Below, piece after piece: positions 47,201 through 59,000 of a stretch of 64,000 nt of DNA. This DNA comes from Motacilla alba alba (lineage: Eukaryota; Chordata; Aves; Passeriformes; Motacillidae): positions 3,055,254 to 3,119,253 of the forward strand of contig NC_052020.1 of the NCBI RefSeq assembly GCF_015832195.1, written 5' to 3'. Made by a program: the position numbers and the translations under genes. Numbering within the stretch: position 1 is the first letter of the stretch; every line of letters begins with the position of its first letter. The notes under the pieces were generated by a model. That model was not told where the DNA came from and ran no database searches. It saw nothing but the letters and a program-made list of their open reading frames with translations.

Positions 47201-47431
47201 ATGTGGGACTGGGAAATTGTGGTTAGGTAGGGACAGGCGGTCGGAAGACCACGCGCTGTACGGAAAGATAGGACCTCCCCTCTCCACGCTTGTTGTGCAA
47301 GCATATGGAAATGATGTAACCCCAAGTTATATAAGGCTGCGAAATCAGGAAATAAACGCCATTTACCGTCCACCACATTGGTGTCTGTGAGTAATTGGCC
47401 CGAGCAAGGCTGAGGTGGCTGCTGTGCCGTT
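47201..47431 (+). mobile_element. Alpharetrovirus-like / ERVK solo LTR
   Basis: A TATA box (TATATAAGG, 47328-47336) is followed within about 25 bp by AATAAACGCC (47351-47360). Next come a CCACCACATTGGTGTCTGTG segment and a U5-like tail. That compact TATA, polyadenylation signal and TTGGTGT order is typical of avian ERVK and alpharetroviral LTRs. The likely start is near TGTGGGACTGGG at 47202. A 6-bp direct repeat CCTGAA flanks it at 47195-47200 and 47432-47437 and may be the target-site duplication, although the ends are not canonical TG...CA. No internal viral genes adjoin. Confidence 0.75.
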
Positions 47432-50400
47432 CCTGAACCAGGTCGCCCAGCCTCAGCAGAGGCAACAGGAAATGTCCCATCCTGTTTTGGAGCACTCCCT
47501 AGCCACTCTGTCAGGATGTGATGTGTCTCATCCTTGCTCTGCACTGATGTCTGCCCACTGGTGCAAGATTATAGGCTTCAGAGGAAGACACTCCCTGGGC
47601 AGATGTACAGTAATCTACTTTCCTATATCCCACTTTCCTTCCCACCGCCAGGAAGAGGCAGCTGGGAAGATGTGAGGATGGCTTGGGGCCTTGGAAAACT
47701 GCAGCCACAGAGGGATGCTCCACCACTGCAGTAGTGGAAGGATAAATGATAACTGACATATGATTTTAAGCTTGTTTGGTTTTTTTCTTGATAATACGAC
47801 TATTGCAAAATCCAGTGTTTCAGACTGTTTCTTCCCATGCAACTTTCTAGATGTCTTTGTAGAAGAAAATCCAATTCTCAGTGTAAACCATGCATTTTTC
47901 TCCTGAAAAATGCTCACAAAGTGAACAATTGTGTTTGCAAGCAGCTCCACAAACTTTGCATCCTACAATGAAAGTAGAGGGAAGCAGGACTGGATGGGTC
48001 CTGACCAGAGAGAGGCCACGGGGTGTCCTGATGTGACCTGGCACTTCCAGGGAAGAACAATCCCACAGGGAGGACTCTGTGTCCCCAGATATTTTGAATC
48101 TCTAAGCGATACCTCCAGTTCCTCATACTACTGGACTATAATAATCTTTTTTATAGATAAATGAGCAAACTTTCTGAGGAAAGAGTAATCATTAAAGAAG
48201 AGCCTCTCAAGAAAAACCAAAGTCCACTATCAAGGAAAGATAGTAACCCCTAAGTTTAACAGGATTTCTGAAAGACACAGTTTTCAGTGCATTTCTTTTG
48301 CTCCAGAAATTTACTTTTTCTCAATAAACTAGTTATCACTTTGTTTTTGCCTATCCAATCAAATGTGACTTAAATCCTCCATTGCCTATTTCTATGAATT
48401 TTTCACAGCTTGATATTGAAAAATATTGAAAAGGAATAAGAAAATAATTTAGTCATATATTAGGATACAGAAAAATGGTTGGGGTTTTTTAAGTAAAATA
48501 TATTATTCACATAATTTATTATATTATTTGCATTTTTAGAAGGGAAAAAAATCCTTCAGTACTGCACAGGTACTTATTTACCTGACAGTTGCACTTTAAA
48601 TGATTTCTAGTGGAAAGCAATATACTAAACAGAGAAACTTTCTGACCTAGGTATTAGAAATCCTTTCCTTAGAAAAATATATGTAATGTTTATTTTTTTG
48701 TAATAATATTTAGAGGCTGTTGTTGTTTATGGATACTATGCAAAGTATACAACCTGTGAGGAGATCTTAATTTCATAAGTTAAATCAAGTGTATTTTCTA
48801 TGTATAGGTCTAAGCATTTAGAGTAGCACCAACAAATGGATATCAAATTTACATGTGACTTGATACTATGTTACAGAATGACACATTTATAACAGTGGAC
48901 GCATCTCAGACTCATGCAGTGGACTTCAGCATCAAAATAAGTGCAGAAGATGAAATATTTTAAGTAATTTAGGAATTCAAAACTCATTTTTCTTCTTCTC
49001 AGTACTAGGGACCAGTCAGTCTTAGATCAAGGGTCAGGTCCTGGATCTGTTACACATGACCAATCTAGCAGATTAAATCAGCTGAAGACAGAAAAAACAT
49101 TCATGATCTGATCACTGAGCATCAGACTACAGGATTCTAGTCTGGCCTCAGACAGGGATGACTTCTATCCTCTCAAACTGACATTTAGTCCAAACTGAAA
49201 GCTCTCATTGCAAGGAGAAAAGGAAGAAGAAAGGACAAGAGTGGACAATGTAGCTGTGGTGGTGATAGCATTAGGCAGAGGCATCTTCAGCTTCCTCCTA
49301 GGGGACTGCTTGTAAATATGCATGGTGGGGCACATACAGCATCACTCTCCTGCATTTTAGGATAAGGCAGGTGCGTCTTGCAAGTGCTACAAGAGATGCT
49401 CAACTCTCAAGCCAATAGAATGCTGAATAAAGGTTTGTCTTTTCCCTGATCCCAAACTGAAAGATGCAATGACATATATCCATTCACCCAGTTGTGACTC
49501 CTCTCCCCCTCAAAAGGCTAATGTTCCCCACAGTCAGGGGCAAAAATGAACAGCAGCTCATGGAAAAGAGCATTCCTTGCACATTTTCCTGCCTGACTGC
49601 AGTAAGTCAGGCTGCAGCTCATTAGTCACGCCCTTAACTTTGCTATCCTCAAGTGCTTTTTTCAGATGTTGAAATGAGGCCTGACATAGAATCTCAGATG
49701 CATAGAGCCTGGAGTGGAAAAGTGAAACACTCAGCTTGGAATTTCTTGTCAGATTCTTGGTCAGATATTGAAAGAGGTATTGGAACCTTCAAAAAGTGAA
49801 TGTTCTTACTTGGGTTACCCTGGCTAAAAATTAGTTTCACAAGAGTTTGCATAAATAAACTTAAAATAATCTTATTATTTCAGGGAAATAAAAATACCAA
49901 TTATTTCCACATAAAGAATAACATCATGACAGAATAACAAGTGTTTCCATACTATTTAAAAATATTTTTTTCTCCAGAAATTGTATTTCCATTATTTTTT
50001 CTGTGTGAGATTTAGCCAAAATGGCTGTTCTGAACAACCCCATGACAAGATGCTGAAAATGTGCCAGAAGACTATAGCACAATAAATACACAAATTTACA
50101 TTTCTAGCTTGATTTTCAGTTTGTTATTCCATTAGTTTTTTCTTACATTGTGTAAAATAATATCATTCAAAAAATCCCCACTTCTCTGCTGGAAAAAACA
50201 TTTGTAATTTAAAAAAAATCTGCAGGGTTATATTTATGCCAATAGGAATTTTTACACTACACTTATTTTCCTAGAATGAATATTACAGGGATCCTCCACT
50301 TACAGTTTCTTTGGTAACACGACTAGGAGAGAAACCTTCTGACTCAGATGATTATTTTTTCATTTGCTTTATATTTTCATTTTTTATCCCAGGCTTTAGA

Positions 50401-52643
50401 AACAGTTTCCCCAGTGCAGAACTCAATGTTGAGTTCTCTGCCCTCTCAACATTGTAAGACTGATGAGGTCTTATTCAGCTAACGCATGTTCAGCAGTTCA
50501 GATTTAAGAAGAAATACCCTCAAGTTTGAGGAGTTTGCATTTTTTTGTGAATTCACTTGATGTCCCTGTGATCAGGCTAGATCAATCTATGATTTTCCTG
50601 GTCAGCCCTACAAGCTGCATACAAACACCATTAAATTAGCCTCCTGCCAGACTGAGTTGATGGTTGACCCCAGAAACTTCATGTTGTAACAGCATAGCTC
50701 TTACCATTGCCAGAGACATTTATTAACAGGACCCTGCAGGCATGAAATAAAACATGCAGAAAATATCCATATCCATATCCACACTTGTAAGGAGAGAAGA
50801 GCAAAAAGGAGGGTGGAAAGGCAAAAAAATCCACCCTCTCAAAAGCAGAGGAATGCTTGGCTGCTTTTTTGAGAGTGCACCACTCTAAGGCATTTGGTCT
50901 GTACAAAAGAAAAATATTAACTAGTGATGGTTGCATACTTGAATACAGTTGTGTGAAAACTCTCAGCTTGTTACCTGTACTGACTGATCCACACCATGGA
51001 ATGTGGTTCACTGCTGTCTCCTCTAGCCCCTCCACCTCACCACCCATGGGTCACAGGTTACACAGTGGTGTGCCATGGCAACTGCTACATCCATATCCTG
51101 GTTTTCACAGATTTGGGGTCATAGGTCCCAAACTTGCACTTCATATTTTTAACTTATGAGGACTAAAAGTGTTTTCTATGTATGCAGTAGTACCTTTAAA
51201 GAAGTATCTTTGGTTTGGGTTTTTTGTTTGTCTTTTTCAGCTCACATTTGGCAATAAAAGGGGAATTTCAACTCCCCCCTTCACACTCAGTCTCACCAAA
51301 ATCAACTATAAAATTGCACAATCTCTATTGCACACATGAGCAGAAGAAGTCCTTCTCCTGAGCAATGCATGGGAACAGGCAAGACTTCAGGTCTGGACAC
51401 ACACTAAGTTGCTACTGACACCTCTATTTACCAATGACTTAAAAAAGAGATGTGGGGATACATCCCTAACCAAGAAAAGGCTGAAGAAAAGGACTTCTGC
51501 TATTTAAAGCTCTCCCAGGTTACATAATTTCTTCTTTAAAATTTTCCTCACAATACACTTTCCACCCTTCCTTCAGGGTTGTGACTACACACACTACCTC
51601 TCTGTACAAGTTAATCCTTCAGGATGACAAGTAATTTCCTGCTTCTTTGGAAAATGTATTGTTATGGCATTAATGAGGATAAAATGAATGTTCAATTACT
51701 TAAACCAAAAACACAAAAGGAAAACCTAATAATTGAATTTACAAAATGATGGCAAAGACATAGTTAAGACAAATGTTGCTGTTCAGTCTGGTTTTCTATG
51801 GTTCTGTATCCTGTAAGTCCAACAAAGTTTTATATGGATAAATAAAATACGTAATTTCACACATGAACCCACAGAAGCTATATTGTCTTTAGTAGAAGTC
51901 AGTTAAAAATTGGTTTCTAACTGAAACTCACCCTCAGACAGTGCAGCACAAACTACACATCTGGAGGTCCATTGGGTTTCCAAACTCACCAAGGCTGAAC
52001 TACAGCAGGTGGGGGGGAGCACCATAATTAGTTTTAACCACAAAACACTTTAGTTTCTTAGGCCACCTTAAACTCCAGAGATTCTACCCAGGAGAACACT
52101 TAGCATCTCAAAAGACAGCTGCAAACCCTATTGCTGGCATTCAAGATCAGTTTTTAACCATATGAGGAAACTGCTTCTCTGAAAATGAACTTGCTCATGA
52201 GACAGGTTTGTACACTGAGCTTCCTTTCCTTTCTCTCCCCTTTATTTTTTTCTCTGTTGCTCTCATTTAATTATTTAAAAATGCTGAGACATTAGAAAAG
52301 AGTTGGATCATGTCAATGTGCCAGGCTAATGTTTAACCTTAAACTTACACATTACAGATAAAAAGGGATTGTACTACAGATTTCAGCTTGCCTGGCAGAA
52401 GCACCCACAGTACTTGGGTCTAAGTGCACTCCTCCTTAACTCATCCTTAGCTACGTTTTTTTTAACTCCTTAGAACCAAACTGGATTAGAAAAAGTATTC
52501 TGGCTGAACACTCTTCCAGTCTATTTTTTGTCATTGCTGAGCTACAGATAAGATTCAGCTTTGCTGTCAACAGAATCAATCTGGTCAGAGCAGCAGACAC
52601 AGTAAACCAGAATTTTCCATCAGAGAATTATACAACTAGTGCA
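47432..52643. other. Intergenic up to SLC5A12, including its unknown promoter and 5' UTR
   Basis: No gene or named repeat recognised beyond a short ATCCAT run (about 50764-50780) and a hairpin at 50.4 kb. The SLC5A12 transcription start and any non-coding 5' exon should fall in the last part, but I could not locate them. Confidence 0.45.
50418..50437. repeat. Perfect 9-bp inverted repeat, 2-base loop
   Basis: AGAACTCAA and TTGAGTTCT flank TG; the arms extend by GC pairs with a 2-base bulge. No function assigned. Confidence 0.85.
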
Positions 52644-53000
52644 ATGCCAAACTTTGTAGCTCCAGAAGTCAAAAAGTTTGTGACTTGGGACTATATTGTT
52701 TTTGCAGCACTATTTTTAGTCTCTGCCAGCATTGGAGTCTTTTTTGCAGTTAAAGAGAGGAAAAAGAAAACTTCAAAGGAATTTTTGGTGGGTGGTAAGC
52801 AGATGACATGTGGACCGATAGCTTTTTCTCTTACATCAAGCTTCATGTCAGCAGTGACAGTCCTGGGGACACCCTCCGAAGTTTATCGCTATGGGGCATC
52901 CTTTGTGCTTTTCTTTCTTTCATATACACTTGTCATAATTTTTACTTCTGAACTTTTTCTACCTGTTTTTTATAGATCTGGCATCACAAGCACTTACGAG
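52644..53000 (+). CDS. SLC5A12: SLC5A12 coding exon 1
   Basis: Residues 1-119, from [20 protein letters not shown] to RSGITSTYE. It ends in phase 0 at a consensus donor (GAG|GTAAGT). The ATG at 52644 is the only upstream Met in frame near the first helix. Confidence 0.93.
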
Positions 53001-56000
53001 GTAAGTAAAAATCATACAATAAAGGCACTATTCTAGCATAACTAATTATCATGCACATATTTTTGAGAGAAAAATCTTTGACAGAAAGCTTTCTGCAGTG
53101 TTTTGATATAATAATTATTGATATAATAATTGATATTGATATTGATATAATAATTATTGATATAAATAATTGATATAAATATTGATATAATAATTATTTT
53201 TAGAAATAATTTGCATTATTTAAACTTGTTATTTATATTGCATAAGCTGACATCCCAATCTAAGGCTCAGAGCTCCTTTTATGCACATATAGCACAGACA
53301 GAATATGAGTTTACACACAGCACGAAATTAAGTTACCGCTGGAAAACATTTAAGCATATCCAAATGCTTCTGGTCTTTGAGTATTCTGCTCTGGTTTAGA
53401 GAGACAGACTTTAAGAACAGAATTCAATACTATCCAATTCAAACTTCTAGATATTGTAATTTTGGCCAAGTTACTATATCTAAGTCACTGCGGTGGGAAG
53501 AAGAGAAAGAAGGTGGCAGGCTTGTTCAAAGAAAATAAAAAAGAAAGATTAAAAAAACCTCAGGGCTGGAATTCAAGCATTCTCTAGGAAAATAAATTAA
53601 TGACTTCTGAATTTTGTAGAGTTTTTGCCTGGCATTTTCTCTGGAACAAATTTTTTCCTTCATAACACAGTTCAGTAGCAGCCCTTATAAACTGCACATC
53701 CATAGGACAGCTACTGACCATTTGGGATGGCCTCTTACTTCAGTCACCTCCTGCAAGTTTGGTTGCTCCTCTGTGGGCAGATTCAACTAGGCATGAATTG
53801 GCTGATGAAGCTAGGTTCGTGCACAAGGAACCTTCTGGTAACAGAAAGGCTGCTTGTACTTACTGAGCCCAAACTCAAGGAAGGAAATTTGGGCTACTTA
53901 CTGAGCCTAAACTCAAGGAAGGAAATTTGGTCAAACAGATCTGCCAGGGTATTTGGAAATACTTTCAGGTCAGTGAAGAGTAAAAACTGACCATTGCTGC
54001 AAGTAGTTGCATTTTCTAGTTGGTTTTGATCCAATGTCAGAGAATTAATTATTTTTGTCATGTGAACCAGCAAAAGGGTCATTGTAGATGGAGAGACCCT
54101 TCAAGCATGCTGGAAAGATGACTTGGCTCCATTAATTATATTTAGAAATAGGTCAAGTTACATAAATTAGCCATGTATTTATATGGCAGACTGTGGGGTT
54201 TATTATGCAAGAAACACAAGATCAGCATGAGAAAAATGGGGAAAAAAAGATGCTTTGGCAGTATGAAGTGCACAGCCTAGAGACTTGTAAAAGAGAGAAA
54301 ATTTGCACAGGCCATGCCTGGTATCTGCTGGGGGGGCACATGGGACTGTGGCCCAAGAAGAGCCTCCCTGCACGGGGACTGCCATGGGGCAGAGAGACTC
54401 TGCAGGGACCCCAGGTGGTGATTCAGCCTTAAAACCTGGGCTTTTGGGTCTACAGGTCCACTCACCTCAACAGTTCTTTTGAAGGTGGCAACACCTCCCC
54501 ACATCCTTGAGCCTGGAAGTCCATAAGATCCCCCTTTGTGCCTCTCCATTTTGGTGATGTGCAGATTTGGCTTTAGGCTGAGACAGAACAAGGGAGAAAG
54601 CCAGCTTAGCTCCTGCACCAGGAAACTCCATGCTGCTGCTTCACCATCTACTCCACCTCCAATTTTGTCACTACTGGAGTTGATGCTATTTCTGCTAGAG
54701 ATGAGCTCAAGTTTCCTCATTGTAGAGCTGGAATATACCTTCATTTGAAGTTAAAATTTCTTTGTAGTTCTTGGGACCTTCCAGTTACTCCTCGTGCAAA
54801 GAAGGTATTGATTACTGCAACCCAGTATAGAACTTCACATACCTGGTACAGATGAGAAGACTGATTTCTTAAACGTAATTATCATTCTGTCTAATGACAA
54901 TCCTGCTCTCCTTGTTAGCTGCTCATAGCAGCAGTGCCAGCTGCCAGGAAGTTTACTTGCACAGTAAGGTGTCACTTGGGGCAAACAGAAGGGTAACAGC
55001 TGTGTCACAGATGCTACATGTGCACTTTACTGAGATTACACTTTTTCCTAGTATTTGGAGTTAAGATTTAACAAGATTGTCCGTCTTGCTGCAACACTGA
55101 TTTACATCCTCCAGACGGTAAGACAACATTGACTCTTTTTTTATGCTAATTTCACTCATCATTGATTTTCACAGACTAGTCTCATACACCACATTTTTTA
55201 TAACAAGATGTTTTAATGAGTAGTCTTTTTTCTTATTCTTTTCACTTGAACTATGAATGCTAAAAAAGGAAGTATGATTGTATTTTCAACTGTCTAACTG
55301 CCTGTTTTTAACTGTCTAACTTTTCCTGTTTAGTATTAAGAATGCCATTTTAGTTGTCCTTAACACTCGGATGTTGGGCTGTACTCTCAGAGCACATTCT
55401 TGGTCACATTATGTTCACTGGAAGCCTCTCTCTTCCCAAACACATGGATTTTGTCTTTCTTGAGAAGTTGGTCAAGTTTCACTGGGTATGTTTAGTTACC
55501 CATTCATGACACTGAGGTGAAATATCCTATTTGAAAACTGCTGTACAAGGTATCCTGGGCAGATGCCCTACTAGCTGCGGTCCCATGATGGTCACTGCTG
55601 TGACCACCTTGAAAGGTTACATTACTTGTGTATTTAATGGAAAGATAGGATTTGATGGGAGATTAGGAGACATTTTCTTCTGCATTAATTCCATTTTAAT
55701 TATTCCCAAACCATTGGCAATAGATCTGATGCTTAGTGACTTTGATGTTTTGTTTCTCCATCAATTCTTTCAGATCTTACACATAAAAGGTATTGAGTTA
55801 GTTACTTTGAAAGGGATTGAATGGAAAAACAAACATTTAATTTCTAAGATCAATGCAACTTTATTTCTGTATCACTATCTGTGTTTTCTGGAGATACCCC
55901 TTTTCTATTTCATGAGGATATATTGTCATGTACTTGTCTTAGCAGTAGAGAAACAGGTACTACAAAGACCTCCCCTCAGAAAGGAACTAAACACAACATT

Positions 56001-59000
56001 TTAATTTTTAAGGGCTGAAACAGAAAGCCATAGTACAATATAAGCTGATCTGAAGAAACCCTAAATCTGCTATTTTGTTCAGAGCCCTACTCTAAATACA
56101 AGTTCTATCACTGAGCATTCAAATACATAATTTTTCTCCTTCAGATCCTTTACACAGGAATAGTGGTCTATGCTCCATCACTGGCACTCAACCAAGGTGA
56201 GTTCTTATGCTGCACTACACTGCTACCTCAAATAACCACACCAGAGGGATTGCCTGAGTAAAAGAAGTAACAAAAATAGAAAAAAACCCAACTCTGCTCA
56301 AAGGTTCTATAAGAAGGTTTTTGCCTTCACCTTGTAGCTCAGCATTTCTTACTATCCAGGTTCCTCTCACACCCAAACATTAGCAGGAGCCTTGTGGTTG
56401 CTCTTCTGCTTTCCTTCCCACTCAGTACTGCCTGAAGAGACCTGAAGCAAACATTTATTTCCCAACATCCAGACAAAGTCCACAGTACAAGCTGATGATC
56501 CAAGACCATACTATGTACTTTGATTCCCTCCGTTCCTGTCTCTTGTATTCAGGTTTCCATGGGAATAGCTCTTTTCCCTGCAGCCAGAGATGAATGCTGT
56601 TCTGCTGTCTGCCCCCAGACTTTGTCAATTAATATTTGCAAACTAGGCATAAAGCATCCATCACCATAGATGGGATTTGTAATTTTACTGTCATAGGGCA
56701 CAAGGAATCATCATGGCCCGAATCCTGATTTTACCAAAACTGACTGGGAAGATATTGTGAGGCTCTTTTCTTTGTTCATTATCTGAGTTGCATTCAGACT
56801 GATCCCACCGCTCAAACAGCTTCAAATTTTCTTCCTCTGTCATGCAGCTGAATTCCATGTGAAAGTTCTCATTCATTATTACACCATACTAACTTTGCTA
56901 ATAAGAGAACCTTTACAAATAGCTTTCGTCCTCACAGACTATGACTGGTGGGTGAGATTTCAGTATCAGCCAAAACAAAATTTGTGCATTTTGTGTGAAG
57001 AAACTTTATGAAGCAAAAATGAACACAGAAATTTGTTTTAATCAAGCTCATTTTAGCATTAAATCATTCTTAGATGCAGGTAATAGAATTACTTAGGGGT
57101 TGGGGGTTTTTCCACCTTAGGATTTTAGGGAATCTCTGAAGAACTTGGTTTCTCAAGACAAAGGTCTGGACTAAGAGCAGAAGTGAAGCATTGCTTATAA
57201 AGCTGTGTCCCATCAGAATGATATATTTGCTTTATGCAAGTATTCTTCCTTTTGCTTGAAAGTTAGTTAATTTCAATTTGAAAGAAAACAATGAAAAACA
57301 GTATCCAGAAGTTCTACAAAACTTGAACAATCCAGCAAAGCTCCTAATAGACACGAAAGATTAAAATTAGTAATTACTCCTATCCTTCTAAAACTAAAGG
57401 AGTACAGCTCCTCTGCAACCTTCCAGATGACTCACACCCATTTCACTAATAATTTTGTTTTCATTGGTTTTTCAGTCACTGGATTTGATCTCTGGGGCTC
57501 TGTAGCTGCAACAGGAATTGTCTGCACTTTCTATTGCACTCTGGTATGTAACAGACATAACTGAATACTTGGAACACAGACGGTCAATTCAACCATCCTT
57601 TAAACATGACACACTATCAGAGAAGGATGGCTCCTGTGGAGAACACAGATTTCTTCCACGTTCTGTGTTATAAGGAAAAAAATTCCTCTCTAATCCTACG
57701 CTGCATGTCTCCATGTTTAAACCAGACGTCTTGAGACGGAGTCCAGATAAGGAGGCAATAAGCTTCCCCTGTCTTCTTTTGTGAAGATGATTTTTATATT
57801 TTACAAATTATAGGCTGAAAAACCCTGCAATGAAAATTGTGCTCAAGAATAAAGCACTAAAACCTAGGAAGGATAATCAACAGGTCAGAGAGCTTTACTT
57901 TTGATGGAAGCAACGTCAGGTTCCAAACCAGATATATTGTATAGATATTTGCAGTGAAGCAGCAGAGCCCTGTGGCTCAGGACACAAACTAACTGCCATT
58001 CTCATTGCCACTAATGATTTTTTTTCAATATACCACTCTACTCCTGTTGAAAACACTTATTATGTGCTCTAGTACTGACTTGATGAAATATGAACGCTAT
58101 GGAAGAAGCTGAATAGCAAATTTTCTGGAGCTATTTTTCTGTGTTGGGCTAACTGTGGGCTCTGAGAACATATGGAGTCCTATAGGACGTAGGAACAGGC
58201 CAAAACTCCCTAAGCTTTTGTTCCACACCATGATATGTTCTTCAAATGCATATAAAGGAGGCAGAAAAAAAGCTTTTAACTGAAAGTCAAATATTCTTCT
58301 GTGCCTGTGGACAAACTATTTAGGCTGTGAAATTTTCCAACCTGCAAAAGTACACACTTTGTGGGAGAATACAGAGTCCTGATTTGCTGGGTGCTGCACA
58401 TACAGCTTAGGAGCTGTCAAAATAAGGAATCTTGCTACATTTTTCTGTACTTGAGCTTGAGCAACAGGAAAGAAGATTGGGGGTGTACAGTTTCTCTTTG
58501 TTCTAGGGAGGATTAAAAGCTGTTGTCTGGACAGATGCATTTCAAATGGTTGTTATGGTGGCTGGCTTCGTGGCGGTTTTGATTCGAGGAACTAGTATGA
58601 ATGGAGGAGTGACCAAAGTCTGGGAAAACGCCCACGAAGGATCTCGGCTAAACGTATTTGAGTAAGAAACAAATGATGCAAACAATTCCTCTGAATATTT
58701 AATGTTTAGAAACCATAACCTCAGTTAGCCAAAAATACACAGACTTACTATTAAACAACCCTGGTGACTCAGAGAAGTCCATTCCTCATCTCTTCAGCTA
58801 CTGGCAATGCATTTGACCTTTAGGAAAGCTTAACTCTTTCAAGAAATCAAAGGTCTGCTGAACTGAAGGGGAGATTTGCCATTTTTCCTTGTGTAGCCAC
58901 AAATGCAGCCAAATTATTCCTTCCAATTTCATATATAGAATATTCTGAGTTGGAAGGGATCCACAAGGATCAACAAGTCCAGCTCTTAAGTAAATGGCCC

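Larger units (their letters stand above)
53001..55051 (+). other. SLC5A12: SLC5A12 intron 1
   Basis: 2051 bp. Contains an AT microsatellite and a 38-bp tandem duplication (listed) plus a GC-richer stretch at 54300-54700 of unknown origin. Reading through the donor would add only 11 residues before a stop. Confidence 0.85.

Noticed and set aside
55531..56004. 157-codon frame in SLC5A12 intron 2
   Set aside because: Lies wholly between well-supported exons and shows no similarity to symporters or other proteins I know.
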